This document shows positions 9,630 to 17,379 of a DNA stretch of 64,000 nucleotides, in pieces. Every line of letters starts with the position of its first letter. The stretch's first letter is position 1. The position numbers and the translations under genes are program-made. Source of the stretch: Nakamurella endophytica (lineage in GTDB: Bacteria; Actinomycetota; Actinomycetes; Mycobacteriales; Nakamurellaceae); the NCBI RefSeq assembly GCF_014646215.1, contig NZ_BMNA01000004.1:586125-650124 (forward strand), read 5' to 3'. The notes below the pieces were generated by a model. It did not search any database. It was not told the origin of the DNA and saw only the letters and a list, made by a program, of their open reading frames with translations.

Positions 9630-10468
9630 CGACGCCGGCGCCCACCGTCCCGTCCGCACCGCCGGTGCTGTCGGTGCCGGACGCCGTGCGCACCCTGGTC
9701 GGCGCGCACCGGCGGCTCGCGGTGGCCACCGGGCCGGCGGGGGCCGACGCGGCCGCACACGCCGGCCTGGGCCCGGCGTTGCTGCGGTGGGTCGCGGATG
9801 CCCGGGACGGTGCCTGGCTGCGGCTCTACAGCCCGCCGCCGACCGCGGCGTTCAGCGCCCTGGACCTGCTCTCCCCGCATCGGGACGCCAGCCTCGCCGC
9901 GGCGCGGCAGGCCGGCTGGACGCCGGTGCGCCGGGCGCCCGGCGGCCGGATGGCGGCCTACCACCGCGGCGCCCTGTGCCTGGACCTGGTGGTCGCGGAC
10001 CGGCCCGGTGACCCGGACCCCTGGCAGCGGCTGGCGGCGCTGGGTCACCTGCTGGTCGCGGTGCTGCGGTCCGCCGGTGTCGACGCCCGGCTGGGCGCCG
10101 TGCCGGACGAGTACTGCCCCGGCCGGTACAGCGTCAACGCCGGCGGGACGACGAAGCTGGCCGGTACCGCGGCGCGACGCACGTCGGCGGCGACGCTGGT
10201 CAGCGGCGTGCTGGTGGTGCAGGACCCGGCGCCGGTGCGGGAGGTGGTCACCGCCGTCTACCGTCGCCTCGACATGCCGCTCGACCCGAGCACCGTCGGG
10301 GCGGTCGCGGACCACCGGCCCGGTCTCGACGTGGCGGAGGTGCGCCGGCTGCTGGTCGACGCCGTCGCCTCGGGCGTGACCGTGACGGAGGCCGCCCTGC
10401 CCGCGCTGACACCTGCCGCCGTGGATCCCGGTCCCGGCGCGCCGCCCGCCCCGACCGGGACGGGCTGA
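9626..10468 (+). CDS. Lipoate-protein ligase A / octanoyltransferase-like (LplA/LipM fold)
   Basis: A 280-residue member of the BPL/LplA/LipB catalytic fold, expected to attach lipoate or octanoate to a lipoyl-domain lysine. Motifs visible are RRAPGGRMAAYHRGALCLDLV, matching the RRxxGG...YH strand of LplA, and PGRYSVNAGGTTKLAGTAARR, matching the PGxxSV..KxxG segment with the invariant lysine. The GTG at 9626 overlaps the E2 stop as GTGA. Direct coupling to the split E2 genes suggests it serves the lipoyl protein at 4326. The C-terminal 40 residues are Pro/Gly-rich. Whether it uses free lipoate, octanoyl-ACP or a transferred group cannot be told. Confidence 0.82.
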   Translation: MTTPAPTVPSAPPVLSVPDAVRTLVGAHRRLAVATGPAGADAAAHAGLGPALLRWVADARDGAWLRLYSPPPTAAFSALDLLSPHRDASLAAARQAGWTPVRRAPGGRMAAYHRGALCLDLVVADRPGDPDPWQRLAALGHLLVAVLRSAGVDARLGAVPDEYCPGRYSVNAGGTTKLAGTAARRTSAATLVSGVLVVQDPAPVREVVTAVYRRLDMPLDPSTVGAVADHRPGLDVAEVRRLLVDAVASGVTVTEAALPALTPAAVDPGPGAPPAPTGTG

Positions 10469-10536
10469 CCGGCCACGTCCCACCCGACCACCGCACCACC
10501 ACCGAGCGCAGCGCACCGACCGGAGGATGCCCACCC

Positions 10537-12015
10537 GTGACCGACACCGACGTCGTCCGACGAGCCAGGGACGTCCTGGCCCGGCACGATCCCGACGGCC
10601 GCCTGCCGCACTGCCGGCTCCGCCGCACCGCCATCGGCGCCGACCAGCTGGACGCCGTGGCTGCCACCGTCGCCGAGCTGCTGGCCGACGGCGCCGGATC
10701 CTCGCCCGGCACGGACGGCGAGCGGCGACCCGAGGTGGCGCTGCTGGTCGACCCCGTCCGCATCCTGCGCGACGGCACGGACGTCAAGCAGCGGGTCGCG
10801 GACGCGCTGTCCGGCAGCTTCCGCGTGCGGCGGGTGGTCCTGGACGACGGGCACGCCGAGCTGCACGCCGACGAGGACGCCATCGCCCGCGCCACCGCGG
10901 GTGTGCAGGGCGTGGCCGCCGTGGTCTCGGTCGGCGGCGGGACCATCACCGACATCGGCAAGCTGGCCTCGCGCGACGCCGGCGGGGTCCCGTTCGTCGT
11001 GGTCCAGACCGCGGCGTCCGTCGACGGTTTCACCGACGACGTGTCGGTCGTGCTGCGCAGCGGCGTCAAGCGGACGATCCCGTCCCGCTGGCCGGACGTG
11101 GTGATCTCGGACGTCGGCACGATCGCGCAGGCACCCCCGGCGATGAACCGCGCCGGCTACGGCGAGATCAACTCGATGTTCACCGCGCCCGCCGACTGGC
11201 GGCTGGCGAACCTGCTCGGCATCGACCCCTCCTTCCACCCCGCGCCGATCCGGCTGCTCGAGGCGGTCGGCGAGGGCATCGAGGAGTGGTCCGCCGGGCT
11301 GGGCACCGACCCGTCGGCGACCGAGCGGCTCACCCGGGCGCTGGCCATGCGCGGCATCGTCACCGGGGTCTCCGGCTCCACCGCCTCGCTGTCCGGCGTG
11401 GAGCACCTGGTCAGCCACATGTTCGACCTGTGGAACGGCCAGCGCCGCCAACCGATCGGCCTGCACGGCGCCCAGGTCGGTGTCGCCTCGGTGGCCGCGG
11501 CCGCGGCCTGGGAGCTGCTCTTCGAGCGCGCGGCTTCGGCCGGCGCCGCGCTGCCCGACCTCCTCCGCGTCCCCGATCCCGACCGACTCCGCGACCGGGT
11601 GCGCCTGGCGTTCGACCCGGCCGACCCGTCCGGGGTGATCGGCGCGGAGTGCTGGAACGACGTGTCCCGCAAGCTCTCCGCCGTCACCGCCGCGGGGGAC
11701 ACCGTCCGGGACGTGCTGGCGCGCTGGGAGCAGCACACGGCCGAGCTGCGCACGCTGGTCCGGACGCCGGACGACATCGCCCGCGGACTGGTCGCCGCGG
11801 GCGCCGCCGCGACGTTCGAGGACCTGCGTCCCGCGGTGGAGCCGGACGTCGTCCGGTGGGCGGTCACGAACTGCGCGCTGATGCGCAACCGGTTCACCGT
11901 CGTGGACCTGCTGTCCCTGCTGGGCTGGTGGGAACCCGACGACGTGACAGCGGTTCTCGACCGTGCCCGGTCGGCGGCGACGACAGCGGCGGTGGCGGTG
12001 GTGGACCGTGGCTGA
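10537..12015 (+). CDS. Iron-containing alcohol dehydrogenase family 2 protein (AraM/EgsA, glycerol-1-phosphate dehydrogenase-like)
   Basis: NAD(P)-dependent, metal-dependent dehydrogenase of 492 aa, related to sn-glycerol-1-phosphate dehydrogenases (AraM in Bacillus, EgsA in archaea) that interconvert dihydroxyacetone phosphate and glycerol 1-phosphate. It has the nucleotide-binding GGGTITDIGKLASR, the substrate/metal region MNRAGYGEINSMFTAPADW, SGVEHLVSHMFD and LHGAQVGVAS with the expected metal histidines. The usual metal-ligand Asp in the AG(F/Y)GD motif appears to be Glu here. The GTG at 10537 has GGAGG 10 nt upstream. In Bacillus araM lies next to the HAD phosphatase araL; a HAD-IIA gene lies two genes downstream here. 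Other polyol phosphates are possible substrates. Confidence 0.83.
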   Translation: MTDTDVVRRARDVLARHDPDGRLPHCRLRRTAIGADQLDAVAATVAELLADGAGSSPGTDGERRPEVALLVDPVRILRDGTDVKQRVADALSGSFRVRRVVLDDGHAELHADEDAIARATAGVQGVAAVVSVGGGTITDIGKLASRDAGGVPFVVVQTAASVDGFTDDVSVVLRSGVKRTIPSRWPDVVISDVGTIAQAPPAMNRAGYGEINSMFTAPADWRLANLLGIDPSFHPAPIRLLEAVGEGIEEWSAGLGTDPSATERLTRALAMRGIVTGVSGSTASLSGVEHLVSHMFDLWNGQRRQPIGLHGAQVGVASVAAAAAWELLFERAASAGAALPDLLRVPDPDRLRDRVRLAFDPADPSGVIGAECWNDVSRKLSAVTAAGDTVRDVLARWEQHTAELRTLVRTPDDIARGLVAAGAAATFEDLRPAVEPDVVRWAVTNCALMRNRFTVVDLLSLLGWWEPDDVTAVLDRARSAATTAAVAVVDRG

Positions 12016-13522
12016 GCGGGATCTGGTCATCGGGGTCGACTGCTCGACGACAGCGGCCAAGGCGGTGGTCTGGAACGCCGCCGGCACGGCGTTGTCGATG
12101 GCGCGGTGCGACTTCGACCTCGTGCACCCGCAGCCGTCCTACGCCGAGCAGAACGCCGAGGACTGGTGGGCCGCGACGGGTGCGGCGATCCGCCGCGCGG
12201 TGCAGACCGTGGACGCGGCCAGGATCGCCGCGATCTGCGTGACGCACCAGCGGGAGACCTTCGCCTGTCTGGACGCCGACGGTCGCCCGTTGCGACCGGC
12301 GATGCTGTGGGCCGACACCCGGGCCACCGCGGAGGTCGAGAAGTACGGCACCGACGAGGTCCACCGGCTCACCGGCAAGCCGCCGAACCCGACACCTGCG
12401 TGGTACAAGCTGCTCTGGCTGGCCGAGCACGAGCCCGAGACGCTCAGTCGCACCGCCAAGGTGGTCGACGTGCAGGCGTTCCTCGTGCACAAGCTTACCG
12501 GGCAGTGGCGGACCAGCTGGGCCAGCGCCGACCCGCTCGGTCTGGTCGACCTCTCCACCTTCGACTACCACGACGGCCTGCTCGGCCAGGTCGGGCTGAC
12601 CCGGGACCAGGTGTGCGAGCTGTCGGCACCCGGGGCGTTGCTGGGCACCGTCACCGCCGACGTGGCCCGCGAGCTCGGCCTGCCCGGCGCCCTGCCGGTG
12701 GTGGCCGGTGTCGGCGACGGCCAGTCCGCGCAGCTGGGCTGCGGGATCGCCGCGCCCGGTACCGCGTACCTGAACCTGGGCACCGGCGTCGTCTCCGGCA
12801 CGTACAGCGGCCAGTACGCGCACGGCGTCGAGTTCCGCACCCTGGCGGCCGGGATCCCCGGTGGCTACACCCTGGAGACGTTCATCGGCGGCGGCACCTA
12901 CAACGTCAAGTGGTTCGTCGAAAGGTTCGCCGGTGTCGACACCCGCGCGCTGGGGCTGGAACTCACCCCGGAGCAGGTGCTCGAGGCGGCCGCGGCGCAG
13001 CTCCCACCGGGCGCGCAGGGACTGCTGGCGCTGCCGTACTGGACCGGTGCGCTGACGCCGTACTGGGACCACCACGCCCGCGGCGCGCTGATCGGGTTGA
13101 ACGGCATGCACGGCAAGGCGCACGTCTACCGGGCGCTGCTGGAGAGCATCGCGTTCGAGCAGCGGCTGCTCACCACCGGCGCCGAGAAGGCCACCGGGAC
13201 ACCGATCACCCGCATGATCGCCCTGGGCGGCGGTTCGCGGAGCCGGGTCTGGTGCCAGATCATCGCCGACGTGTTGCAGCGCAGGGTGGACGTGGTCGCG
13301 GAGCCCGAGAGCACCTGCCTGGGCTCCGGGATGCTGGCGGCGGCCGCCGTCGGGATCCACGACGGCATCGAGCAGGCCGTCGCCGGGATGAGCGCCACCG
13401 GCCGGCACACCGACCCGGATCCCGCCGAGGCCCAGCTGTACGACGGCCTGTACGCGGTCTACCGCGACATCTACCCGTCCCTGCGCGGCCTGTTCGGTCG
13501 GCTCGCCGCGGTGACGGGATGA
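12008..13522 (+). CDS. FGGY-family carbohydrate kinase, xylulokinase/erythritol kinase-like
   Basis: Second FGGY kinase (504 aa) of the cluster. N-terminal phosphate loop GVDCSTTAAKAVVWN, VTHQRETFACLDADGRPLRP with the catalytic-region ADTRA, central NLGTGVVSGTYSGQY, and the C-terminal ALGGGSRSRVWCQIIADVL typical of XylB-like kinases. It differs in class from the GlpK-like kinase at 6461, so the two probably phosphorylate different substrates or intermediates. The GTG at 12008 overlaps the upstream dehydrogenase by 8 bp, making coupling likely; an in-frame upstream extension exists but lies wholly inside the neighbour. Confidence 0.88.
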   Translation: MAERDLVIGVDCSTTAAKAVVWNAAGTALSMARCDFDLVHPQPSYAEQNAEDWWAATGAAIRRAVQTVDAARIAAICVTHQRETFACLDADGRPLRPAMLWADTRATAEVEKYGTDEVHRLTGKPPNPTPAWYKLLWLAEHEPETLSRTAKVVDVQAFLVHKLTGQWRTSWASADPLGLVDLSTFDYHDGLLGQVGLTRDQVCELSAPGALLGTVTADVARELGLPGALPVVAGVGDGQSAQLGCGIAAPGTAYLNLGTGVVSGTYSGQYAHGVEFRTLAAGIPGGYTLETFIGGGTYNVKWFVERFAGVDTRALGLELTPEQVLEAAAAQLPPGAQGLLALPYWTGALTPYWDHHARGALIGLNGMHGKAHVYRALLESIAFEQRLLTTGAEKATGTPITRMIALGGGSRSRVWCQIIADVLQRRVDVVAEPESTCLGSGMLAAAAVGIHDGIEQAVAGMSATGRHTDPDPAEAQLYDGLYAVYRDIYPSLRGLFGRLAAVTG

Positions 13523-14385
13523 GTGACGGGATGAGTGACGGCAGGAGTGCCGGCGTGAGCACCGGCACCGGGCTGCCGGAGCCGTACCGGCTCCCGGACC
13601 GCAACTACGACGGGTACGTCTTCGACCTGGACGGGACCATCTACCTCGGCGACGACCTGCTGCCGGGTGCCCGCGAACTCGTCGCCGGACTGCGGCAGCG
13701 CGGCGCCAAGGTGCTGTTCGTGTCGAACAACCCCACCAAGGACCCGGAGCTCTACGCCGCCAAGCTCACCCGGCTGGGCATCCCGGCCGACCCGGCCGAG
13801 GCGCTCAACACCGTGGTGACCATGTCGGCGTGGCTGGCGGCCCACCGCCGCGACTCCGGCGTGTACGTCATCGGGGAGGCGGTGCTGCAGGACGCGATCG
13901 CCGCGGCGGGGATCCGGCTGACCGAGGATCCGGCCGAGATCGACGTCGTGGTGGCCAGTTACGACCGCGGGTTCGTGTACCGCAAGCTGCAGATCGCGTT
14001 CGACGCGCTGGCGGTGCACCGGCGCGCCGAGCTGGTGACGACGAACCCGGACGTCTACTGCCCGTTCCCGGGCGGCCGCGGCGAACCGGATGCCGGCGCC
14101 ATCGTGGCCGCGATCGAGGCGTGCACCAAGGTGCGCTGCACGGTGAACACCGGCAAGCCGGACCCGATCATGCTCGACACCGCGATGGACCTGCTCGGGC
14201 TGCGGCCGGACCAGTGCGTGATGGTCGGCGACCGGCTGTCCACGGACATCGCCATGGCGGTGTCGGCGGGCATGGACTCGGCCCTGGTGCTCACCGGCGA
14301 GGCGACGCCCGACTCGCTGGCGTCCGCCCCGGCGGACAGCCGGCCGACGTGGGTGCTCGACCGGATCGACGGCCTGCTGGTCTAG
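13519..14385 (+). CDS. HAD-superfamily IIA hydrolase (NagD/AraL/PGP-like phosphatase)
   Basis: Phosphatase of the haloacid dehalogenase IIA class (288 aa from the first start). The nucleophile motif is VFDLDGTIYLGDDLLPG, motif II VSNNPTKDP, motif III NTGKPDP and motif IV VMVGDRLSTDIAMA, around a C2 cap. Relatives dephosphorylate sugar or polyol phosphates, including glycerol phosphate and 2-phosphoglycolate, and often act in metabolite repair. Three starts are possible: ATG 13519 (ATGA overlap with the kinase), ATG 13531 and GTG 13555. The last has AGGAG at 13543-13547 and removes a low-complexity leader. It ends the + strand cluster, and its TAG shares CTAG with the opposing ribD stop. Confidence 0.88.
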   Translation: MSDGMSDGRSAGVSTGTGLPEPYRLPDRNYDGYVFDLDGTIYLGDDLLPGARELVAGLRQRGAKVLFVSNNPTKDPELYAAKLTRLGIPADPAEALNTVVTMSAWLAAHRRDSGVYVIGEAVLQDAIAAAGIRLTEDPAEIDVVVASYDRGFVYRKLQIAFDALAVHRRAELVTTNPDVYCPFPGGRGEPDAGAIVAAIEACTKVRCTVNTGKPDPIMLDTAMDLLGLRPDQCVMVGDRLSTDIAMAVSAGMDSALVLTGEATPDSLASAPADSRPTWVLDRIDGLLV

Positions 14386-15503
14386 GTCGAGGTGCCGGCG
14401 GCGTCGGTACGCGCCGCCCCGGGGCCGAGATGCGCGGGCACCCGGTAGCGCAGCCGCACGTCCGCACCGACCCGGTCGACGGTGCACAGCTCGAGACGGT
14501 GCGCCTCGCCGAGGGTGTGCACGGCCGTGCCCTCGACGACGGTCCGGCCGGCGCCCAGCAGCAGCGGTGCGACGTACAGCAGGACCTCGTCGACCAGGCC
14601 GCCGTCCACCATTGACGCCACCAGCCGCGGGCCGCCCTCGAGCAGCACGTGGCGGCGGCCCCGGCGGTACAGCTCGGCCAGCAGCGCGCCCAGGTCCACC
14701 CCACCGGGGCCGGGGAACTCGGCCGCGGTCGCCACGACGGTCTCGGCCGCCCCGTCGCGGACCCGGGCGGTCGGCGGTGTGCGGCCGTGGGAGTCGACGA
14801 CGACCCGTAGCGGCTGGCGTCCGGTGACGGTGCCGTCCGGGTCCCTGGCCGTCAGCTGCGGGTCGTCGGCCAGCACGGTGCCGACGCCGACCAGCATTGT
14901 GTCGACCTCGGCGCGCAGCCGGTGCACGTCGGTTCGGGCGGGCACCGAGGTGATCCACCGGCTGGTGCCGTCCGGCGCCGCCACCCGGCCGTCGGCCGTC
15001 ATGCCGGCCTTGAACGTGACGAACGGCCGGCGCAGCCGCGTCGCGGCCAGCCACACGCGGTTGACGTCCTCCGCGCGGTCCACCAGGTGCGGTTCGTCGT
15101 CGGGACCGAGCACCCGGACGTCGACCCCGGCGGCGCGGAGCGCCTCGGTGCCGCCGGCCGCGGTCGGCCACGGGTCTCGGACCGCGACGACGACCCGGCG
15201 GACGCCGGCCGCGAGCAGCGCCTGGCTGCACGGCCCGGTGCGGCCGGTGTGGTTGCACGGCTCCAGGGTCACGACCGCGGTGGCGCCGGCCGCGCGGGCA
15301 CCCGCCGCGCGCAGCGCGACCACCTCGGCATGCGGGCCGCCGGCCCGCTCGTGCCAGCCCTCCCCCACCGTCACGCCGGCGTCGTCGACGATCACGCAGC
15401 CCACCACCGGGTTCGGCAGCACGGTCCCGGCGCCCCGGGCGGCCAGGTCGACGGCACGGAGCAGGGCGGCCGATTCCGCCGCCCGGCGGGCTGCTGGGTC
15501 CAC
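14382..15503 (-). CDS. ribD: Bifunctional riboflavin biosynthesis deaminase/reductase RibD
   Basis: Converts 2,5-diamino-6-ribosylamino-pyrimidinone phosphate to the ribitylamino-uracil phosphate in riboflavin synthesis, by N-terminal deamination and C-terminal NADPH reduction. The deaminase part shows LPNPVVGCVIVDDAG, the zinc HAEVVALRAAG and LEPCNHTGRTGPCSQALLAAGV. The reductase part shows RPFVTFKAGMTADGRVA, SRWITS, DTMLVGVGTVLADDP and HVLLEGGPRLV. The GTG at 15503 is chosen because the homology begins shortly after it and the DODA gene ends at 15521 just upstream; 373 aa matches the family. No other rib genes adjoin. It is co-directional with the DODA gene 17 bp away. Confidence 0.9.
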   Translation of the reverse strand: MDPAARRAAESAALLRAVDLAARGAGTVLPNPVVGCVIVDDAGVTVGEGWHERAGGPHAEVVALRAAGARAAGATAVVTLEPCNHTGRTGPCSQALLAAGVRRVVVAVRDPWPTAAGGTEALRAAGVDVRVLGPDDEPHLVDRAEDVNRVWLAATRLRRPFVTFKAGMTADGRVAAPDGTSRWITSVPARTDVHRLRAEVDTMLVGVGTVLADDPQLTARDPDGTVTGRQPLRVVVDSHGRTPPTARVRDGAAETVVATAAEFPGPGGVDLGALLAELYRRGRRHVLLEGGPRLVASMVDGGLVDEVLLYVAPLLLGAGRTVVEGTAVHTLGEAHRLELCTVDRVGADVRLRYRVPAHLGPGAARTDAAGTST

Positions 15504-15520
15504 CGGGTCAGTGTGCGCCG

Positions 15521-16309
15521 TCAGGCCAGTTCGAAGGACCGCTTGGCCATGCCGTACCAGAACCCGTCGATCGCGGTGCGCGCCGAGCCGGCGGTGTCCG
15601 CCGTGGCGCCCAGCGAGACGAACAGCGGGGCGAAGTGCTCGGTGCGCGGATGGGCGATGCGGGCCGCCGGTGCGGTGTGCTCGAAGTCCAGGACGCTGTC
15701 GACGTCGCCGCTCTCGACGGTCTCCTGGAGCCAGGCGTCGAACTCGCGGCCCCACTCCGGTGCCGTGCCGGCGGTGTCGCCGAAGTTCGCGAGCCGCAGG
15801 TTGTGCGTCGCGAACCCCGACCCGATGATCAGCACGCCCTCGTCGCGCAGCGGCGCCAGGGTGCGGCCCAGCTCGAACAGCTCACGCGGGTCCAGCGTCG
15901 GCATCGAGATCTGCAGGACCGGGACGTCGGCGTCCGGGAACATCTCGACCAGCGGCACGTAGGCGCCGTGGTCCAGGCCGCGGCCGGGATCCTGGTGGAC
16001 CGGCCGACCGGGCGCGGCGACCAGGCCACGCACGGCACGGGCCAGCGCGGGCGCGCCGGGCGCCGGATAGCGGACCTGGTAGTACCGCTCGGGGAAGCCC
16101 CAGAAGTCGTAGGTGAGCGGGACGGTGTCGGTGGCGCCGACCGTCAGCGGCGCCGACTCCCAGTGCGCGGACACCACCAGCACGGCCGACGGCCGCGGCA
16201 GGTCGGCACTCCACCGCTGCAACTCGCCCGTCCAGCGGGCGTCGTCCGCGAGCGGCGGCGCGCCGTGGGACAGGTAAAGAACCGGCATCGCTTCGGTCGT
16301 GGCGGACAT
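15521..16309 (-). CDS. Class III extradiol ring-cleavage dioxygenase, DODA/YgiD type
   Basis: Non-haem metal dioxygenase of the 4,5-DOPA extradiol dioxygenase family (262 aa). Metal/active-site histidines are visible in YLSHGAPPLAD, VSAHWESAPL, LDHGAYVPLVEMFP and HPRTEHFAPLFVSLG, and FWYGMAKRSFEL is the usual C-terminus. Bacterial members open catechol-type rings; the physiological substrate is often unknown. ATG 16309 is preferred; GTG 16318 would add three residues. It is divergent from a MarR gene across a 15-bp palindrome (16353-16367), so it is probably repressed by that regulator, and may be released by an aromatic compound. Confidence 0.88.
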   Translation of the reverse strand: MSATTEAMPVLYLSHGAPPLADDARWTGELQRWSADLPRPSAVLVVSAHWESAPLTVGATDTVPLTYDFWGFPERYYQVRYPAPGAPALARAVRGLVAAPGRPVHQDPGRGLDHGAYVPLVEMFPDADVPVLQISMPTLDPRELFELGRTLAPLRDEGVLIIGSGFATHNLRLANFGDTAGTAPEWGREFDAWLQETVESGDVDSVLDFEHTAPAARIAHPRTEHFAPLFVSLGATADTAGSARTAIDGFWYGMAKRSFELA

Positions 16310-16352
16310 GGCCTGCACCCGTCTCGTGGTAGCAACTCTGTGAAGTAACCTA

Positions 16353-16367
16353 CCTCAATATTTGAGG
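16353..16367. promoter_or_regulatory. Palindromic operator between DODA dioxygenase and MarR genes
   Basis: Perfect inverted repeat CCTCAA-TAT-TTGAGG, an A/T-rich island in a GC-rich genome, placed in the 87-bp divergent gap. Size, symmetry and position are typical of MarR-family operators, and it could control both genes. The binding itself is inference. Confidence 0.65.
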
Positions 16368-16396
16368 GTTCAACAACTGTTCGAGTGGAGTCTGTG

Positions 16397-16912
16397 GTGC
16401 GCGGCGATCCCTGGCTGTCCGACGACCAGCAGCGCGTCTGGCGGTCCTACCTGGCGCTGCACGCCCTGCTCAACGAGCGCATCGAGCGGGACATGCAGCA
16501 GGCGTCGGGGATGCCGCACGCCTACTACCTGGTGCTGGCCATGCTGTCCGAGGCGCCGGAGCGGACGCTGCGGATGAGCCAGCTCGCGGACCTCGCGCAG
16601 ATGTCGCAGTCCCGGCTGTCGCACGCGGTGGCCCGGCTCGAGGAGAAGGGGTGGGTCCGGCGGACGCCGGCTCCGGACGACCGCCGTGGACAGCTCGCCA
16701 CCCTGACCGCCGCCGGGTACGACCAGCTGGTCGAGGTGGCGCCGAGCCACGCCGACACGGTCCGCTCCTTCATGTTCGACCCGCTCAGCGACCAGCAGCT
16801 GGCCGCCCTCGGCGAGATCTGCCAGGTGATCCTCGACCGGGCCGGCCATGGGTCCGCGACGGACGAGGACGCCGACGAGCACGACGAGGACGCCGAGGTC
16901 GGGACGGCCTGA
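16397..16912 (+). CDS. MarR-family transcriptional regulator
   Basis: Winged-helix regulator of 171 aa. It has the N-terminal dimerisation helix (WLSDDQQRVWRSYLALHALL), a helix-turn-helix QLADLAQMSQSRLSHAVARLEEKGWV and the wing RRTPAPDDRRGQLATLT, followed by an acidic tail (DEDADEHDEDAE). GTG 16397 is preferred since GGAG sits 6 nt before it; GTG 16385 and 16394 are alternatives. It probably binds the palindrome at 16353-16367 and controls itself and the divergent dioxygenase. Confidence 0.88.
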   Translation: MRGDPWLSDDQQRVWRSYLALHALLNERIERDMQQASGMPHAYYLVLAMLSEAPERTLRMSQLADLAQMSQSRLSHAVARLEEKGWVRRTPAPDDRRGQLATLTAAGYDQLVEVAPSHADTVRSFMFDPLSDQQLAALGEICQVILDRAGHGSATDEDADEHDEDAEVGTA

Positions 16913-17142
16913 ACGGCCGCCGGAGCCGGCCGAGAGGACGCGGCTCCAGGGTGCCGGACGGGCCGGTGCCGGTCGACCGCACCGGCTGTCGCCGGGGTCG
17001 TGTCGAGGTCGGCGCGGTGCCGCGCCGGGTCCGGACGGCTGGGCCGCCACCGTCGCGGCGCCCCGGACCGGGCGACGCCCGGCGCTCGTCCGGTCCGGGA
17101 ACGACTGCGGCCGCCCACCGGGAAGGGTGAACGGCCGCCGCG
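16913..17142. other. Intergenic stretch without a recognisable gene
   Basis: About 230 bp of GC-rich DNA between the MarR stop and the tRNA-Thr 3' end. I see no coding pattern and no clean terminator with a T tract. Confidence 0.6.
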
Positions 17143-17218
17143 TGGAGCCCCTTTACGGAATCGAACCGTAGACCTTCTCATTACGAGTGAGACGCTCTAC
17201 CGACTGAGCTAAAGGGGC
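17143..17218 (-). tRNA. tRNA-Thr (anticodon CGU)
   Basis: Cloverleaf on the - strand: acceptor GCCCCTT/AAGGGGC, D-arm GCTC/GAGC, anticodon stem TCTCA/TGAGA with loop CTCGTAA giving anticodon CGT, and T-arm TACGG-TTCGATT-CCGTA. The 3' end reads T plus CCA, so CCA is encoded (17143-17145). It decodes ACG. Confidence 0.95.
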
Positions 17219-17282
17219 AGCGCAGCAGAGTCTAGCCGGACCCGCGGGCCGAGCGGACACGTCCGGGCACGCCGATGCCGGC

Positions 17283-17320
17283 CGGTGCCGGTTGGTGCTC
17301 GATCGGTGCCGGCTGGTGCT
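17283..17320. repeat. Short tandem direct repeat upstream of the SDR gene
   Basis: Two copies of CGGTGCCGGYTGGTGCT at 17283-17299 and 17304-17320 (21-bp period), with a degenerate third copy following. It lies just upstream of the leaderless promoter of the 3-hydroxybutyrate dehydrogenase gene. It may be simple expansion or a binding array. Confidence 0.55.
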
Positions 17321-17367
17321 GGGGTCGGCGCGGGCTGGTGCGGCCGCCGGCCCGGGGCGCCGGGTCC

Positions 17368-17373
17368 TACGCT
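17368..17373 (+). promoter_or_regulatory. -10 box of a leaderless promoter for the SDR gene
   Basis: TACGCT followed by exactly 6 nt (GCGGCC) and then ATG 17380, so transcription would begin at or next to the start codon. No Shine-Dalgarno sequence is present. The same layout recurs upstream of at least seven other genes here. Confidence 0.6.
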
Positions 17374-17379
17374 GCGGCC

